Assembly: GCA_013425425.1 (NCBI GenBank)
Contig: JACCLJ010000071.1
Location: 1 to 10,405, forward strand
Direction: 5' to 3'
Origin: Microcaldota archaeon
GTDB lineage: Archaea > Micrarchaeota > Micrarchaeia > Anstonellales > Bilamarchaeaceae
DNA: 10,405 nt
A program made the position numbers and the translations under genes. Positions 1-5,585 of this stretch are shown here, in pieces. The first letter of the stretch is position 1. The number at the start of each line of letters is the position of its first letter. The notes beneath the pieces were generated by a model. The model had not been told where the DNA came from and made no database searches. It saw only the letters and a list, made by a program, of their open reading frames with translations.

Positions 1-13
1 AATCCTGATAATT

Positions 14-21
14 GAGGTGAT
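14..21 (+). promoter_or_regulatory. Shine-Dalgarno site of the aminopeptidase gene
   Basis: GAGGTGAT is fully complementary to the usual archaeal 16S rRNA 3' end (AUCACCUCC). It lies 4 nt before TTG at 26, and this decides the start. The in-frame GTG at 17 lies inside the site and is not a credible start. The same 14-nt leader (ATTGAGGTGATTTG) recurs in front of the next gene at 1515-1528. Confidence 0.75.
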
Positions 22-25
22 TTGC

Positions 26-1486
26 TTGAAAGTGAACTTGGAAAAACCGGGATATTCAGATGGGGGCGTTGTCGCTTATTTTCTGCTCAAGGAGGACAAG
101 ATTCCGGAGGACGTCCTGAAGGTGACCGGAAAGATACCGGAATCCGAGTTTGACGGCAAGCTTGGAACGTCATACGACGCCACAACGCTCGGAAAGATGA
201 AATTCAGGAGGGTGTTCCTCGTCGGCCTGGGCGAGAGGAAGGAGTTCGAGCCGGATTACATAAGAAGGGCGGCGGCTATCGCGGTGCACTGCTGCAAATC
301 GCTGAAATGCGCCGAACTTTCCGTGCACGTCCCGCATGCACTTGCCGGGATAAGCCCGCGCCTTGCAGCGCAGTTCATCGCCGAGGGCGCAATCCTTTCG
401 AATTACAAATTCATGGAGCTGAAAACGAAAAAGGAGGAATATTTCGACGTGAAGCAGCTGAGCCTGGTTTCTTCGGACAAATCCGTGGATGACGGGATTG
501 CAACCGGAACCGTGCTTGCGGACGCGCAGAACTACGTTCGTGAACTGGACGAGTATCCGGCGAACATAATGACTCCGAGAAAGGTCGAGGAGGCTGCGCG
601 AAGGCTTGCGAAGGAAAGCAAAGGAGTTTCGATAACCGTATTCGACGAAAACGCGCTGAGGAAAAAAGGGATGAATGCCCTGCTCGGCGTGGCGAGGGGC
701 AGCGGGGAGCCGCCCCGGCTCGTTATCCTTGAATACAACCGCGACAGGAAGAACCTTCCGCTCTATGGCATCGTCGGCAAAGGCATAACTTTCGATTCCG
801 GAGGGATATCGCTCAAACCTTCGGCCAAGATGCATGAGATGAAATATGACAAGAGCGGCGCGCTTGTCGCATTGGGCGTGCTCAAGGCGGCAACGAAGCT
901 GAACCTCCCGATACGTATCATCGCCGCGCTCGCGCTCACGGAAAACATGCCCGACGGAAAGGCGCAGAAGCCCGGCGACGTAATCAAGGCATACGGCGGA
1001 AAGACGATAGAGGTGCTGAATACCGATGCGGAAGGAAGGCTTGTCCTTGCGGATGCACTCGCCTATATTGCAGAGAAAAACCCGAAAGCGATAATAGACA
1101 TAGCAACGCTCACCGGCGCGGTGATAGTCGCGCTCGGAAGGCATGCCATAGGATTGTTTTCAACCGATGACGAACTTGCGAAGATTCTCGAGGAATCCGG
1201 GAAGAGGACATACGAAAGGGTGTGGCGCTTCCCGATGTGGAAGGAATACAGCGAGATGATGAAATCCGACGTTGCCGACATAAAGAACATAAGCGACACG
1301 GGCGAAGCGGGCTCGATAACCGGTGCCGTCTTCCTCAAGGAATTCATCGGCGATGCGAAATGGGTCCATCTTGATATCGCCGGAGTTGCAAACATAACGA
1401 ATTCCCATCCGTATATCGAAAAAGGGGCAAGCGGGATAGGGGTGAGGCTGATTACAGAGGCGCTTATATATCTTTCAAAAAGATGA
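26..1486 (+). CDS. pepA: Leucyl aminopeptidase, peptidase family M17
   Basis: A cytosolic two-metal exopeptidase that removes N-terminal residues from peptides, probably in peptide turnover. With the TTG start at 26 the protein has 486 residues, normal for the family (about 480-500). The N-terminal third is the poorly conserved M17 N domain. The catalytic domain shows GKGITFDSGG (K252, D257), SLKP (K264), MKYD (D275) and the signature NTDAEGR at 332-338 with metal ligands D334 and E336. Later come SDVADIKN and HLDIAG, also typical of M17. All metal ligands and catalytic residues I can place are present. The start was chosen from the perfect Shine-Dalgarno site just upstream. The gene is followed 44 nt later by a DUF4389-like gene with its own TATA-like element, so co-transcription is possible but not needed. 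The family assignment is firm; the exact peptide substrates are unknown. Confidence 0.95.
   Translation: MKVNLEKPGYSDGGVVAYFLLKEDKIPEDVLKVTGKIPESEFDGKLGTSYDATTLGKMKFRRVFLVGLGERKEFEPDYIRRAAAIAVHCCKSLKCAELSVHVPHALAGISPRLAAQFIAEGAILSNYKFMELKTKKEEYFDVKQLSLVSSDKSVDDGIATGTVLADAQNYVRELDEYPANIMTPRKVEEAARRLAKESKGVSITVFDENALRKKGMNALLGVARGSGEPPRLVILEYNRDRKNLPLYGIVGKGITFDSGGISLKPSAKMHEMKYDKSGALVALGVLKAATKLNLPIRIIAALALTENMPDGKAQKPGDVIKAYGGKTIEVLNTDAEGRLVLADALAYIAEKNPKAIIDIATLTGAVIVALGRHAIGLFSTDDELAKILEESGKRTYERVWRFPMWKEYSEMMKSDVADIKNISDTGEAGSITGAVFLKEFIGDAKWVHLDIAGVANITNSHPYIEKGASGIGVRLITEALIYLSKR
1463..1471 (+). promoter_or_regulatory. TATA-like element before the DUF4389-like gene
   Basis: CTTATATAT lies inside the end of the aminopeptidase gene. 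With the usual archaeal spacing of about 25 nt, transcription would start near 1492-1497, giving a leader of about 35 nt that includes the Shine-Dalgarno site at 1518-1525. This is a sequence match only. Confidence 0.4.
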
Positions 1487-1517
1487 ATATTGAATGTTAA
1501 ATCCAAATGCAAAAATT

Positions 1518-1525
1518 GAGGTGAT
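1518..1525 (+). promoter_or_regulatory. Shine-Dalgarno site of the DUF4389-like gene
   Basis: GAGGTGAT, 5 nt before ATG at 1531. It is identical to the site in front of the aminopeptidase gene, including flanking bases over 14 nt. Confidence 0.75.
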
Positions 1526-1530
1526 TTGAA

Positions 1531-1815
1531 ATGAAAGGAGTAGACATAAAAGTTCCCTTTGTGGAAAAGGCATCAAGGATGGAGCTGCTGGTGAGGATCG
1601 TGTACACTTTCCTGTACATGATTGTCGCCATGATAGCGGGCGGGATAGTGATGTGCATCCTCTACCCGATTGAGTGGCTCGTGATACTCATCCTCGGCAA
1701 AAGGATAGATACGTTGAACAAGTTCATCCACAGCTACATCGTTTGGGTGACACAATTCCACGCATACCTTTACACCCTTACGGATGAAAGGCCGCCTATG
1801 ATCCCATCCTTCTGA
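1531..1815 (+). CDS. Small membrane protein, DUF4389-like
   Basis: A 94-residue protein of unknown function. Two hydrophobic segments, roughly residues 23-46 and 47-57 with the break at YPIEW, suggest one long or two short membrane helices. The following part (GKRIDTLNKFIHSYIVW, then YLYTLTDERPP) has the pattern seen in DUF4389 proteins: a Gly-Lys/Arg turn, a helix with aromatic residues, and a closing Tyr-x-x-x-Thr-Asp-x-x-Pro-Pro motif. The start is fixed by a perfect Shine-Dalgarno site 5 nt upstream. It lies 44 nt after the aminopeptidase gene and is followed by a T-rich terminator. No role can be assigned. The family name rests on my reading of the motif, without a profile search. Confidence 0.75.
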   Translation: MKGVDIKVPFVEKASRMELLVRIVYTFLYMIVAMIAGGIVMCILYPIEWLVILILGKRIDTLNKFIHSYIVWVTQFHAYLYTLTDERPPMIPSF

Positions 1816-1823
1816 ATCGCGGA

Positions 1824-1849
1824 TTTTTCGTTTTTTATTTTTTTTATTT
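1824..1849 (+). terminator. T-rich archaeal-type terminator
   Basis: Three T runs (TTTTT, TTTTTT, TTTTTTTT) separated by CG or A follow the DUF4389-like gene within 10 nt. Archaeal RNA polymerase terminates on such U-tracts without a hairpin. The tract faces only the plus-strand genes and reaches the stop codon of the convergent inositol-phosphate synthase gene (1844-1846). Confidence 0.6.
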
Positions 1850-2965
1850 CCCTTTTATGAACTCTTCCAGTCTTTCCCTTGCTTCGGAATCGCGCATCTG
1901 AACCGGCGGATGCTTCATGAGATAAGCAGAAGCGGGAATAATCGCACCGCCCAGTTTCCTGTCGAGCGCAAGCTTGCAGGCACGGACCGCATCGACGACA
2001 ATCCCGGCGGAATTCGCCTTGTCATCCACCTCAAGCCTTACTTCCATGTTATACGGGATGTCCGCCCACATGCGGCCTTCTATGCGCATGAACATCAGTT
2101 TCGTGTTCCCAAGGAATGGGATGAAATCCGAAGGGCCGACGTAAATCTTGTCATCCGGAAGGCGATGCGTCAACTGCGACTGGACCGATTCCGTCTTTGA
2201 AATCTTCTTGCTCTCCAGCCTTTCCTGCTCTTTCATGTTGAGAAAATCCGTGTTTCCGCCCACGTTTATCTGGTATGTTTTTTCGATTATCGTGCCGCGG
2301 TCATCGCAGAGCTTTGCAAGGCACCGGTGCACTATGGTGGCTCCGACCTGGCTCTTGATGTCGTCACCGACAATCGGCACGCCCGCATCCCTGAATTTCT
2401 TTTCCCATTCAGGAGTGCTTGCTATGAAAACTGGCATATTATTTACAAATCCGCATCTCGTGTCTATCGCAACCTGCGCCCAGAATTCGGTTGCTTTCTG
2501 CGAGCCGACCGGAAGATAACTGACAATCACCTGGACTCCTTTATCCTTTATTTCCCTGATTATCTCTTCCCGCAACTGCCCGGTGCTCTTCCCGGTTTTC
2601 ACCGGCTTCACCCTGTTCTGGACCCATATTCCTACGCCGTCAAGGGTCGGGCCTTCCTTCACGATTACATTGCTTTTAGGCATCTCGTTCTTCGGTATCC
2701 AGCTCACCATATTCGGATAAGCATAAAGCGCCTCACTAAGCGTTTTGCCGATTTTGTTCTCACCAACATCAAAAGCGGCGACGAAATCAATGTCGTATAC
2801 GGTATACCCGCCCATGTTCTCGTGCATTATTCCGGCTACCTTCTTCTCCGGATGCTTCCTGTAGTATTCTATCCCCTGCACCAGGCCTGCAAAGCAATTG
2901 CCCACGCCAACAACGGCGCATTTTATCTTTCCTGCCATATTGAACACCGCCATTCCGTCCATCAT
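1844..2965 (-). CDS. ino1: myo-Inositol-1-phosphate synthase
   Basis: Converts glucose 6-phosphate to inositol 1-phosphate using NAD as a recycled cofactor. In archaea this feeds inositol phospholipids and, in some hyperthermophiles, di-inositol phosphate. The protein (up to 373 residues) closely resembles the short actinobacterial/archaeal type. It has a Rossmann motif GVGNCFAGLVQG at 20-31, GPTLDG at 105-110, SYLPVGS at 149-155, GDDIKSQVGAT at 200-210, NVGGN at 234-238 and the lysine-rich active-site stretch SKKISKT at 252-258. Near the C-terminus is IIPASAYLMKHPP. Four in-frame ATGs are possible: 2965, 2962, 2953 and 2938. The shared TATA element predicts a transcript starting near 2966, which favours 2965 with almost no leader. 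ATG 2938 (MAGKIKCAVVG) has GGTG six bases upstream and also fits the family length. Function is secure; the start is not. Confidence 0.95.
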   Translation of the reverse strand: MMDGMAVFNMAGKIKCAVVGVGNCFAGLVQGIEYYRKHPEKKVAGIMHENMGGYTVYDIDFVAAFDVGENKIGKTLSEALYAYPNMVSWIPKNEMPKSNVIVKEGPTLDGVGIWVQNRVKPVKTGKSTGQLREEIIREIKDKGVQVIVSYLPVGSQKATEFWAQVAIDTRCGFVNNMPVFIASTPEWEKKFRDAGVPIVGDDIKSQVGATIVHRCLAKLCDDRGTIIEKTYQINVGGNTDFLNMKEQERLESKKISKTESVQSQLTHRLPDDKIYVGPSDFIPFLGNTKLMFMRIEGRMWADIPYNMEVRLEVDDKANSAGIVVDAVRACKLALDRKLGGAIIPASAYLMKHPPVQMRDSEARERLEEFIKGK

Positions 2966-2971
2966 TCCAAC

Positions 2972-2991
2972 TATTTAACAATTGTTAAATA
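2972..2991. promoter_or_regulatory. Perfect 20-bp palindrome, candidate operator
   Basis: TATTTAACAATTGTTAAATA reads identically on both strands. It lies between the ino1 start and the AT-rich promoter element, overlapping the promoter's left edge. A dimeric regulator bound here would cover the ino1 transcription start region and could also affect the divergent rpo7 promoter. No second copy was seen in the window. The regulator is unknown. Confidence 0.55.
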
Positions 2992-2997
2992 TATAAG
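2986..2997. promoter_or_regulatory. AT-rich TATA element serving divergent ino1 and rpo7
   Basis: TTAAATATATAA is TATA-like on both strands. On the minus strand it lies about 25 nt upstream of the ino1 ATG at 2965, the normal archaeal spacing for a leaderless message. On the plus strand it predicts a start near 3018-3022 and therefore a leader of about 100 nt for rpo7. A second plus-strand candidate, CCTTAAAAAAC near 3019-3029, would shorten that leader. Confidence 0.5.
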
Positions 2998-3048
2998 GAT
3001 TTTTAATCAGTATCAACCCTTAAAAAACCCTCTGAAGCAAATAATCCT

Positions 3049-3070
3049 GCCAAGCGGTTAATCGCTTAGC
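3049..3070 (+). other. Leader hairpin 1 upstream of rpo7
   Basis: AAGCG (3052-3056) pairs with CGCTT (3063-3067). A G-U pair extends the top, and GC/GC extends the base across one mismatch. It lies in the predicted untranslated leader of rpo7. The role is unknown and no known riboswitch consensus was recognised. Confidence 0.4.
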
Positions 3071-3078
3071 TAGACTCT

Positions 3079-3098
3079 CCTTCCGCGAGTGCGGGGGG
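3079..3098 (+). other. Leader hairpin 2 upstream of rpo7
   Basis: CCGC (3083-3086) and GCGG (3091-3094) close a GAGT loop. Two G-U pairs and two more C-G pairs extend the stem to about 8 bp. It ends 8 nt before the Shine-Dalgarno core at 3107, so it could influence ribosome access. No T-tract follows, so it is not a terminator of the usual kind. Confidence 0.4.
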
Positions 3099-3105
3099 CG
3101 AACGA

Positions 3106-3111
3106 CGGAGG
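3106..3111 (+). promoter_or_regulatory. Shine-Dalgarno site of rpo7
   Basis: CGGAGG lies 8 nt before ATG at 3120. It supports that start over ATG at 3138 (residue 7), which has no comparable site. Confidence 0.6.
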
Positions 3112-3119
3112 CCAATTTT

Positions 3120-3707
3120 ATGTATTATACAAACAAGATGGAAGACAGGGTGCGGATTCCGCCCGCGATGTTCGGAAGCAAGATAGAGGACGCAGTGCTC
3201 AGGATTCTGAGAGAGAAATACGAGAGGCGGATTTTCAAGGAACTGGGCATAATACTCTCCATAGACGATGCATCCATAGCAAGCGAAGGCATTGTCATAC
3301 CTGGAGATGCGGGCGCGTACTACACGGTTCAATTCGACGCATTGACCTTTATGCCGTACGTAAACGAGGTTTACAAGGCGGAGATAAAGGAAGTCGTGGA
3401 ATTCGGGGCGTTCGCGTCCATAGGGCCGTTCCAGGGACTGGTGCACATCTCGCAGATAGGACGGGACAAATACTACTATGATAAGAAATCGAAATCGCTT
3501 ACTTCCCGCGCGGCGAAAAAAAGCCTGAAAAAAGGCGACTCCATACTGGTGAAGGTTTCGACAGTAAGCCTGAAGCCCTCAACGACCGATACGAAGATCG
3601 GCCTTACCATGAGGCCCGACGGGCTCGGCAAGGACGAATGGCTTGAGAAGGAGGAGAAGCCCGAGAAAAAAGAGAAGAAGGAGAAAGCCGCGAAGGCGGG
3701 GGGATGA
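3120..3707 (+). CDS. rpo7: DNA-directed RNA polymerase subunit Rpo7 (RpoE')
   Basis: Rpo7 is the stalk subunit of archaeal RNA polymerase. It pairs with Rpo4, contacts emerging RNA and aids open-complex formation; the eukaryotic counterpart is RPB7. The 195-residue protein shows the N-terminal tip domain (VRIPPAMFG at 11-19, then IPGDAGAYY at 60-68 and FDALTF at 72-77). An S1/OB RNA-binding domain follows from about residue 82 (VVEFGAFASIGPFQGLVHISQI at 92-113). The family's closing signature KIGLTMRPDGLG is at 159-170. A Lys/Glu-rich tail from about 177 (KEEKPEKKEKKEKAAK) extends past the usual end and is probably disordered. The stop overlaps the spt4 start (ATGA). Rpo4 is not in the window. 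Confidence 0.95.
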   Translation: MYYTNKMEDRVRIPPAMFGSKIEDAVLRILREKYERRIFKELGIILSIDDASIASEGIVIPGDAGAYYTVQFDALTFMPYVNEVYKAEIKEVVEFGAFASIGPFQGLVHISQIGRDKYYYDKKSKSLTSRAAKKSLKKGDSILVKVSTVSLKPSTTDTKIGLTMRPDGLGKDEWLEKEEKPEKKEKKEKAAKAGG

Positions 3708-3892
3708 TTATGAAAGCATGCAAGAACTGCAGGTTAGTCGTTTATACCGGAGAAAAGGTCTGCCCCAAATGCGGCGGCGAGCTTTCGGAGAAGCTTTCCG
3801 GCATGATAATCGTTCTGGAGCCCGAACGCTCGGAAATAGCGAAACTTGCCGAGATAAACGTTGTGGGCACCTACGCGATAAAAGTGAAATGA
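3704..3892 (+). CDS. spt4: Transcription elongation factor Spt4 (RpoE'')
   Basis: Spt4 binds the NGN domain of Spt5 and supports processive transcription. The 62-residue protein has a zinc ribbon with C6, C9, C20 and C23 (CKNC and CPKC). A short domain follows with the family pattern MIIVLEPERSEIAKL and a closing GTYAIKVK. Length and motif order are typical. The ATG at 3704 overlaps the rpo7 stop (ATGA), indicating coupled translation; ATG at 3710 would remove only two residues. The rpo7-spt4 pair is a widespread archaeal arrangement. Ribosomal protein genes rps24e and rps27ae often follow in other archaea, whereas here small membrane proteins do. Confidence 0.93.
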   Translation: MIMKACKNCRLVVYTGEKVCPKCGGELSEKLSGMIIVLEPERSEIAKLAEINVVGTYAIKVK

Positions 3893-3904
3893 AGGTAGTT
3901 GTTT

Positions 3905-4450
3905 TTGAGGGGTTACTTCGCCTTTCTGATAGTTTTCGCAGCGTTTGCGCTTCTTATTTCCCTAGCCGAACTCAACCTCAGTTCCAAAAGCCATAACCTG
4001 TCCGCGGCAATAACGGCTGAAAAATTTTACCGCACCCAGATGAACGTGAAGGAGGTCCTTATCGAGGCGGCAAGGCAGGGTGCGGCAGGCGGCTTTGATG
4101 CCTATGCCGCGACGCATAATGAAGCGGCATGCCTCGCCGGAGATGCGGCGCATTGCTTCAGCAGCAGGGACGCGGAAAACGCGGCCGGGCTTGCGGCAAT
4201 CGCGAAGATGCAGCTGGTTATCGCGGGTGCGGATTTTGATGGCGTGGATGTGGAGGTGCAGTTTGGTGCGGATTCAGCGCAGGCGCACGTAGAACCTGAT
4301 TCGGCGAGCCCTTCAGGATGGCGGCTTTCAGGCGTGGACCTCTCTTCGATCTCCATAAAAGCGGCTTCGGAGAATAACGCGGCAGTCGGCGTAACCGTTG
4401 ACATGCCCAGGATAAAGGTGGATGCAGATGCGGGCGCAAGCTACCCTTGA
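3905..4450 (+). CDS. Secreted/membrane protein with pilin-like N-terminus (cluster protein 1)
   Basis: Unrecognised family. With the TTG start at 3905 the protein has 181 residues. An Arg near the N-terminus is followed by a long hydrophobic helix (about residues 3-22, GYFAFLIVFAAFALLISLAEL). A predicted extracytoplasmic part follows, rich in Ala, Asp and Ser with a single Cys pair (ACLAGDAAHC). The shape is that of a type IV pilin-like or pseudopilin subunit, but no clear prepilin cleavage motif is seen. AAGGTAG at about 3892-3898 acts as a ribosome site for 3905; the upstream in-frame TTG at 3899 overlaps it. The gene starts 12 nt after spt4, and its end overlaps the next gene by 23 nt. The hydrophobic N-terminus is clear, while the pilus link is inferred from its neighbours. 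Confidence 0.75.
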   Translation: MRGYFAFLIVFAAFALLISLAELNLSSKSHNLSAAITAEKFYRTQMNVKEVLIEAARQGAAGGFDAYAATHNEAACLAGDAAHCFSSRDAENAAGLAAIAKMQLVIAGADFDGVDVEVQFGADSAQAHVEPDSASPSGWRLSGVDLSSISIKAASENNAAVGVTVDMPRIKVDADAGASYP

Positions 4451-4760
4451 ATTCATGATGATGTTCCTTGTCACGATGATTGCGATACTCATGATATTCC
4501 AGCCCATTGCAGCGGCGCACCGGGATTTCAGCGGCCAATCCGACATGATAAAGAAGAAACAGGGGCTTGAGGACTGGCTTGTGGGAATGCAGATATACTG
4601 CAACAGCGGAGGAAAAACCGTTGCCCTCGCGCCGTCCGCAAGCGGCTGCGCCGTTCTCATGGAATACGGGAGGGTCAAACTCAGGTGCGGGCAGAACGAG
4701 CAGGAATTCCCCGGATTTTTCAGAGGATGTGTGATGCAGAATGCAAAAGAGCCGGTATAA
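4428..4760 (+). CDS. Class III signal peptide (archaeal pilin-like) protein (cluster protein 2)
   Basis: A 110-residue protein beginning MRAQATLEF, then a hydrophobic helix to about residue 28. A charged residue, a small residue, Gln at +1 and Glu four residues on, followed by a hydrophobic stretch, is the archaeal class III signal peptide pattern. A prepilin peptidase would cut after RA. The remaining part carries four Cys (in IYCNSGG, ASGCAVL, LRCGQ and RGCVM), suggesting two disulfides outside the cell. ATG 4428 is preferred over 4422 because GGTG at 4417-4420 then has a 7-nt spacing and the signal peptide begins directly. It overlaps both neighbours, pointing to coupled translation. The signal peptide call is good; whether it is a major pilin or a minor subunit is unknown. 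Confidence 0.8.
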   Translation: MRAQATLEFMMMFLVTMIAILMIFQPIAAAHRDFSGQSDMIKKKQGLEDWLVGMQIYCNSGGKTVALAPSASGCAVLMEYGRVKLRCGQNEQEFPGFFRGCVMQNAKEPV

Positions 4761-5148
4761 GGGCTTCGCCTCATTCGATGCAATGTTCAGCCTTATCCCA
4801 ATCCTCCTTCTCACTGTCTTCCTTCTGAACACGATGCGCTACATCCTTTACGATTCGGTCGAGAAAACCGGCGCGCAGGAGAAATTCAACATGCTCACGG
4901 TCATAGCGGATTACGTGGTAAAGGATGCGGGCGCCTACGGCGAAGGGGATGCGGTTTATCCGAATCTGATAGAGCCGGCGCAGCTTAACGGCCTCGGTGC
5001 GCAGCTCGGCCCTCCAGCCGGCATGGAAAATATTTTCATCGGCCTTGAAAGCGAGGGCCGTCCGCCGGCAGATGCCGGCACGTGCATCTACAGGATTGTC
5101 GTTAACCGCGTTACGCGGGAAATAGACCGGCTGTTCGTTTGTGGTTGA
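4741..5148 (+). CDS. Pilin-like membrane protein (cluster protein 3)
   Basis: A 135-residue protein. The N-terminus has basic residues (MQKSRYKG), then FASFDAMFSLIPILLLTVFLL. A Gly before a hydrophobic helix with an acidic residue at position 5 (Asp instead of the usual Glu) recalls prepilin processing after KG. The remainder contains an alpha-helical stretch (DYVVKDAGAYGEGDAVYPNL) and a C-terminal Cys pair (GTCIYRI and LFVCG). The ATG at 4741 overlaps the previous gene by 20 nt and has GTGAT 5 nt upstream. The stop overlaps the region before the next start. No family name is recognised, and the pilin-like reading is an inference from the N-terminus and the cluster. Confidence 0.72.
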   Translation: MQKSRYKGFASFDAMFSLIPILLLTVFLLNTMRYILYDSVEKTGAQEKFNMLTVIADYVVKDAGAYGEGDAVYPNLIEPAQLNGLGAQLGPPAGMENIFIGLESEGRPPADAGTCIYRIVVNRVTREIDRLFVCG

Positions 5149-5149
5149 A

Positions 5150-5533
5150 ATGCAGACACTCGAGGCGTTAATCTCATTCACGGTTTTCATGGTCTTTTCA
5201 TCATATCTCCTCCTGCAGCTTGAAGACTACGGCGGCGTGGACGATTCACTTTACAGATACCAGCTCGCAAACGACGCGTGGAGGGTGCTTTACCTCCAGG
5301 GCGATTTCAGGGATTTCAGCTTCAGCGCGGATTCGGCGCAGCGGGATAAGGCGGAAGGGCACCTGGGCGAAATATACGATAAGGCCGGCGTCTGCGCGTA
5401 TCTTGGCGGCATAAAGGCGACATCCTGCAGGTCCGTCTCATGCGGCAGGGAGATATCTTCCATAAGCCGCGTTGCGATTGTCGACGGGAATGCGGAGGCG
5501 ATAACGCTTTCGCTCTGCTCTCCCGGAAAATAA
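5150..5533 (+). CDS. Pilin-like membrane protein (cluster protein 4)
   Basis: A 127-residue protein when started at ATG 5150 (MQTLEALISFTVFMVFSSYLLL); GTG 5141 would add three residues. The start resembles the mature end of a class III pilin (Gln, then Glu three residues later, then a hydrophobic helix) but lacks a basic leader, so processing may differ. Residues after about 25 are predicted extracytoplasmic. Four Cys are present (VCAYL, TSCRSVSC, LSLCS), suggesting two disulfides. It begins 1 nt after the stop of cluster protein 3 and ends 52 nt before ribB. No family is recognised. Confidence 0.72.
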   Translation: MQTLEALISFTVFMVFSSYLLLQLEDYGGVDDSLYRYQLANDAWRVLYLQGDFRDFSFSADSAQRDKAEGHLGEIYDKAGVCAYLGGIKATSCRSVSCGREISSISRVAIVDGNAEAITLSLCSPGK

Positions 5534-5534
5534 T

Positions 5535-5557
5535 TACCAATTTTCTGGTAGTTACCA
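5535..5557. promoter_or_regulatory. Triple half-site element upstream of the riboflavin operon
   Basis: TACCA (5535-5539), six bases, TGGTA (5546-5550), two bases, TACCA (5553-5557). This is three copies of one half-site in alternating orientation. The outer two are part of an 8-bp direct repeat, TTACCAAT, at 5534-5541 and 5552-5559. The element abuts the TATA box of ribB. The archaeal riboflavin regulator RbkR is a known candidate for such a site, but I cannot confirm that this matches its motif. Confidence 0.5.
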
Positions 5558-5565
5558 ATAAATAT
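5557..5565 (+). promoter_or_regulatory. TATA box of the riboflavin operon
   Basis: AATAAATAT is centred about 25 nt upstream of the ribB ATG at 5586. That spacing predicts a leaderless message. It agrees with the lack of any Shine-Dalgarno sequence before ribB, in contrast to the internal genes of the operon. Confidence 0.55.
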
Positions 5566-5585
5566 GTAATCTGCGGATACCTGTC

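Noticed and set aside
170..1144. Long minus-strand open frame opposite the aminopeptidase gene
   Set aside because: It lies wholly within a clear M17 gene and has the Arg/His-rich composition of an antisense shadow; no motif was seen.
2327..3061. Plus-strand open frame opposite ino1, extending into the intergenic region
   Set aside because: It is antisense to conserved inositol-phosphate synthase sequence, has no ribosome site and shows no recognisable domain.
3049..3098. Small RNA or tRNA-like gene upstream of rpo7
   Set aside because: Two simple hairpins are present, but no cloverleaf, no conserved T-loop and no terminator, so a leader structure is the simpler reading.
4218..4832. Minus-strand open frame of about 200 codons across the pilin-like cluster
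   Set aside because: It runs against three overlapping plus-strand genes with good starts; its composition (Arg, His, Pro rich) is that of a shadow frame.
5534..5585. FMN riboswitch in front of the riboflavin operon
   Set aside because: The gap is only 52 bases and the predicted transcript starts at the ATG, so there is no room for the RNA element; FMN riboswitches are also essentially bacterial.
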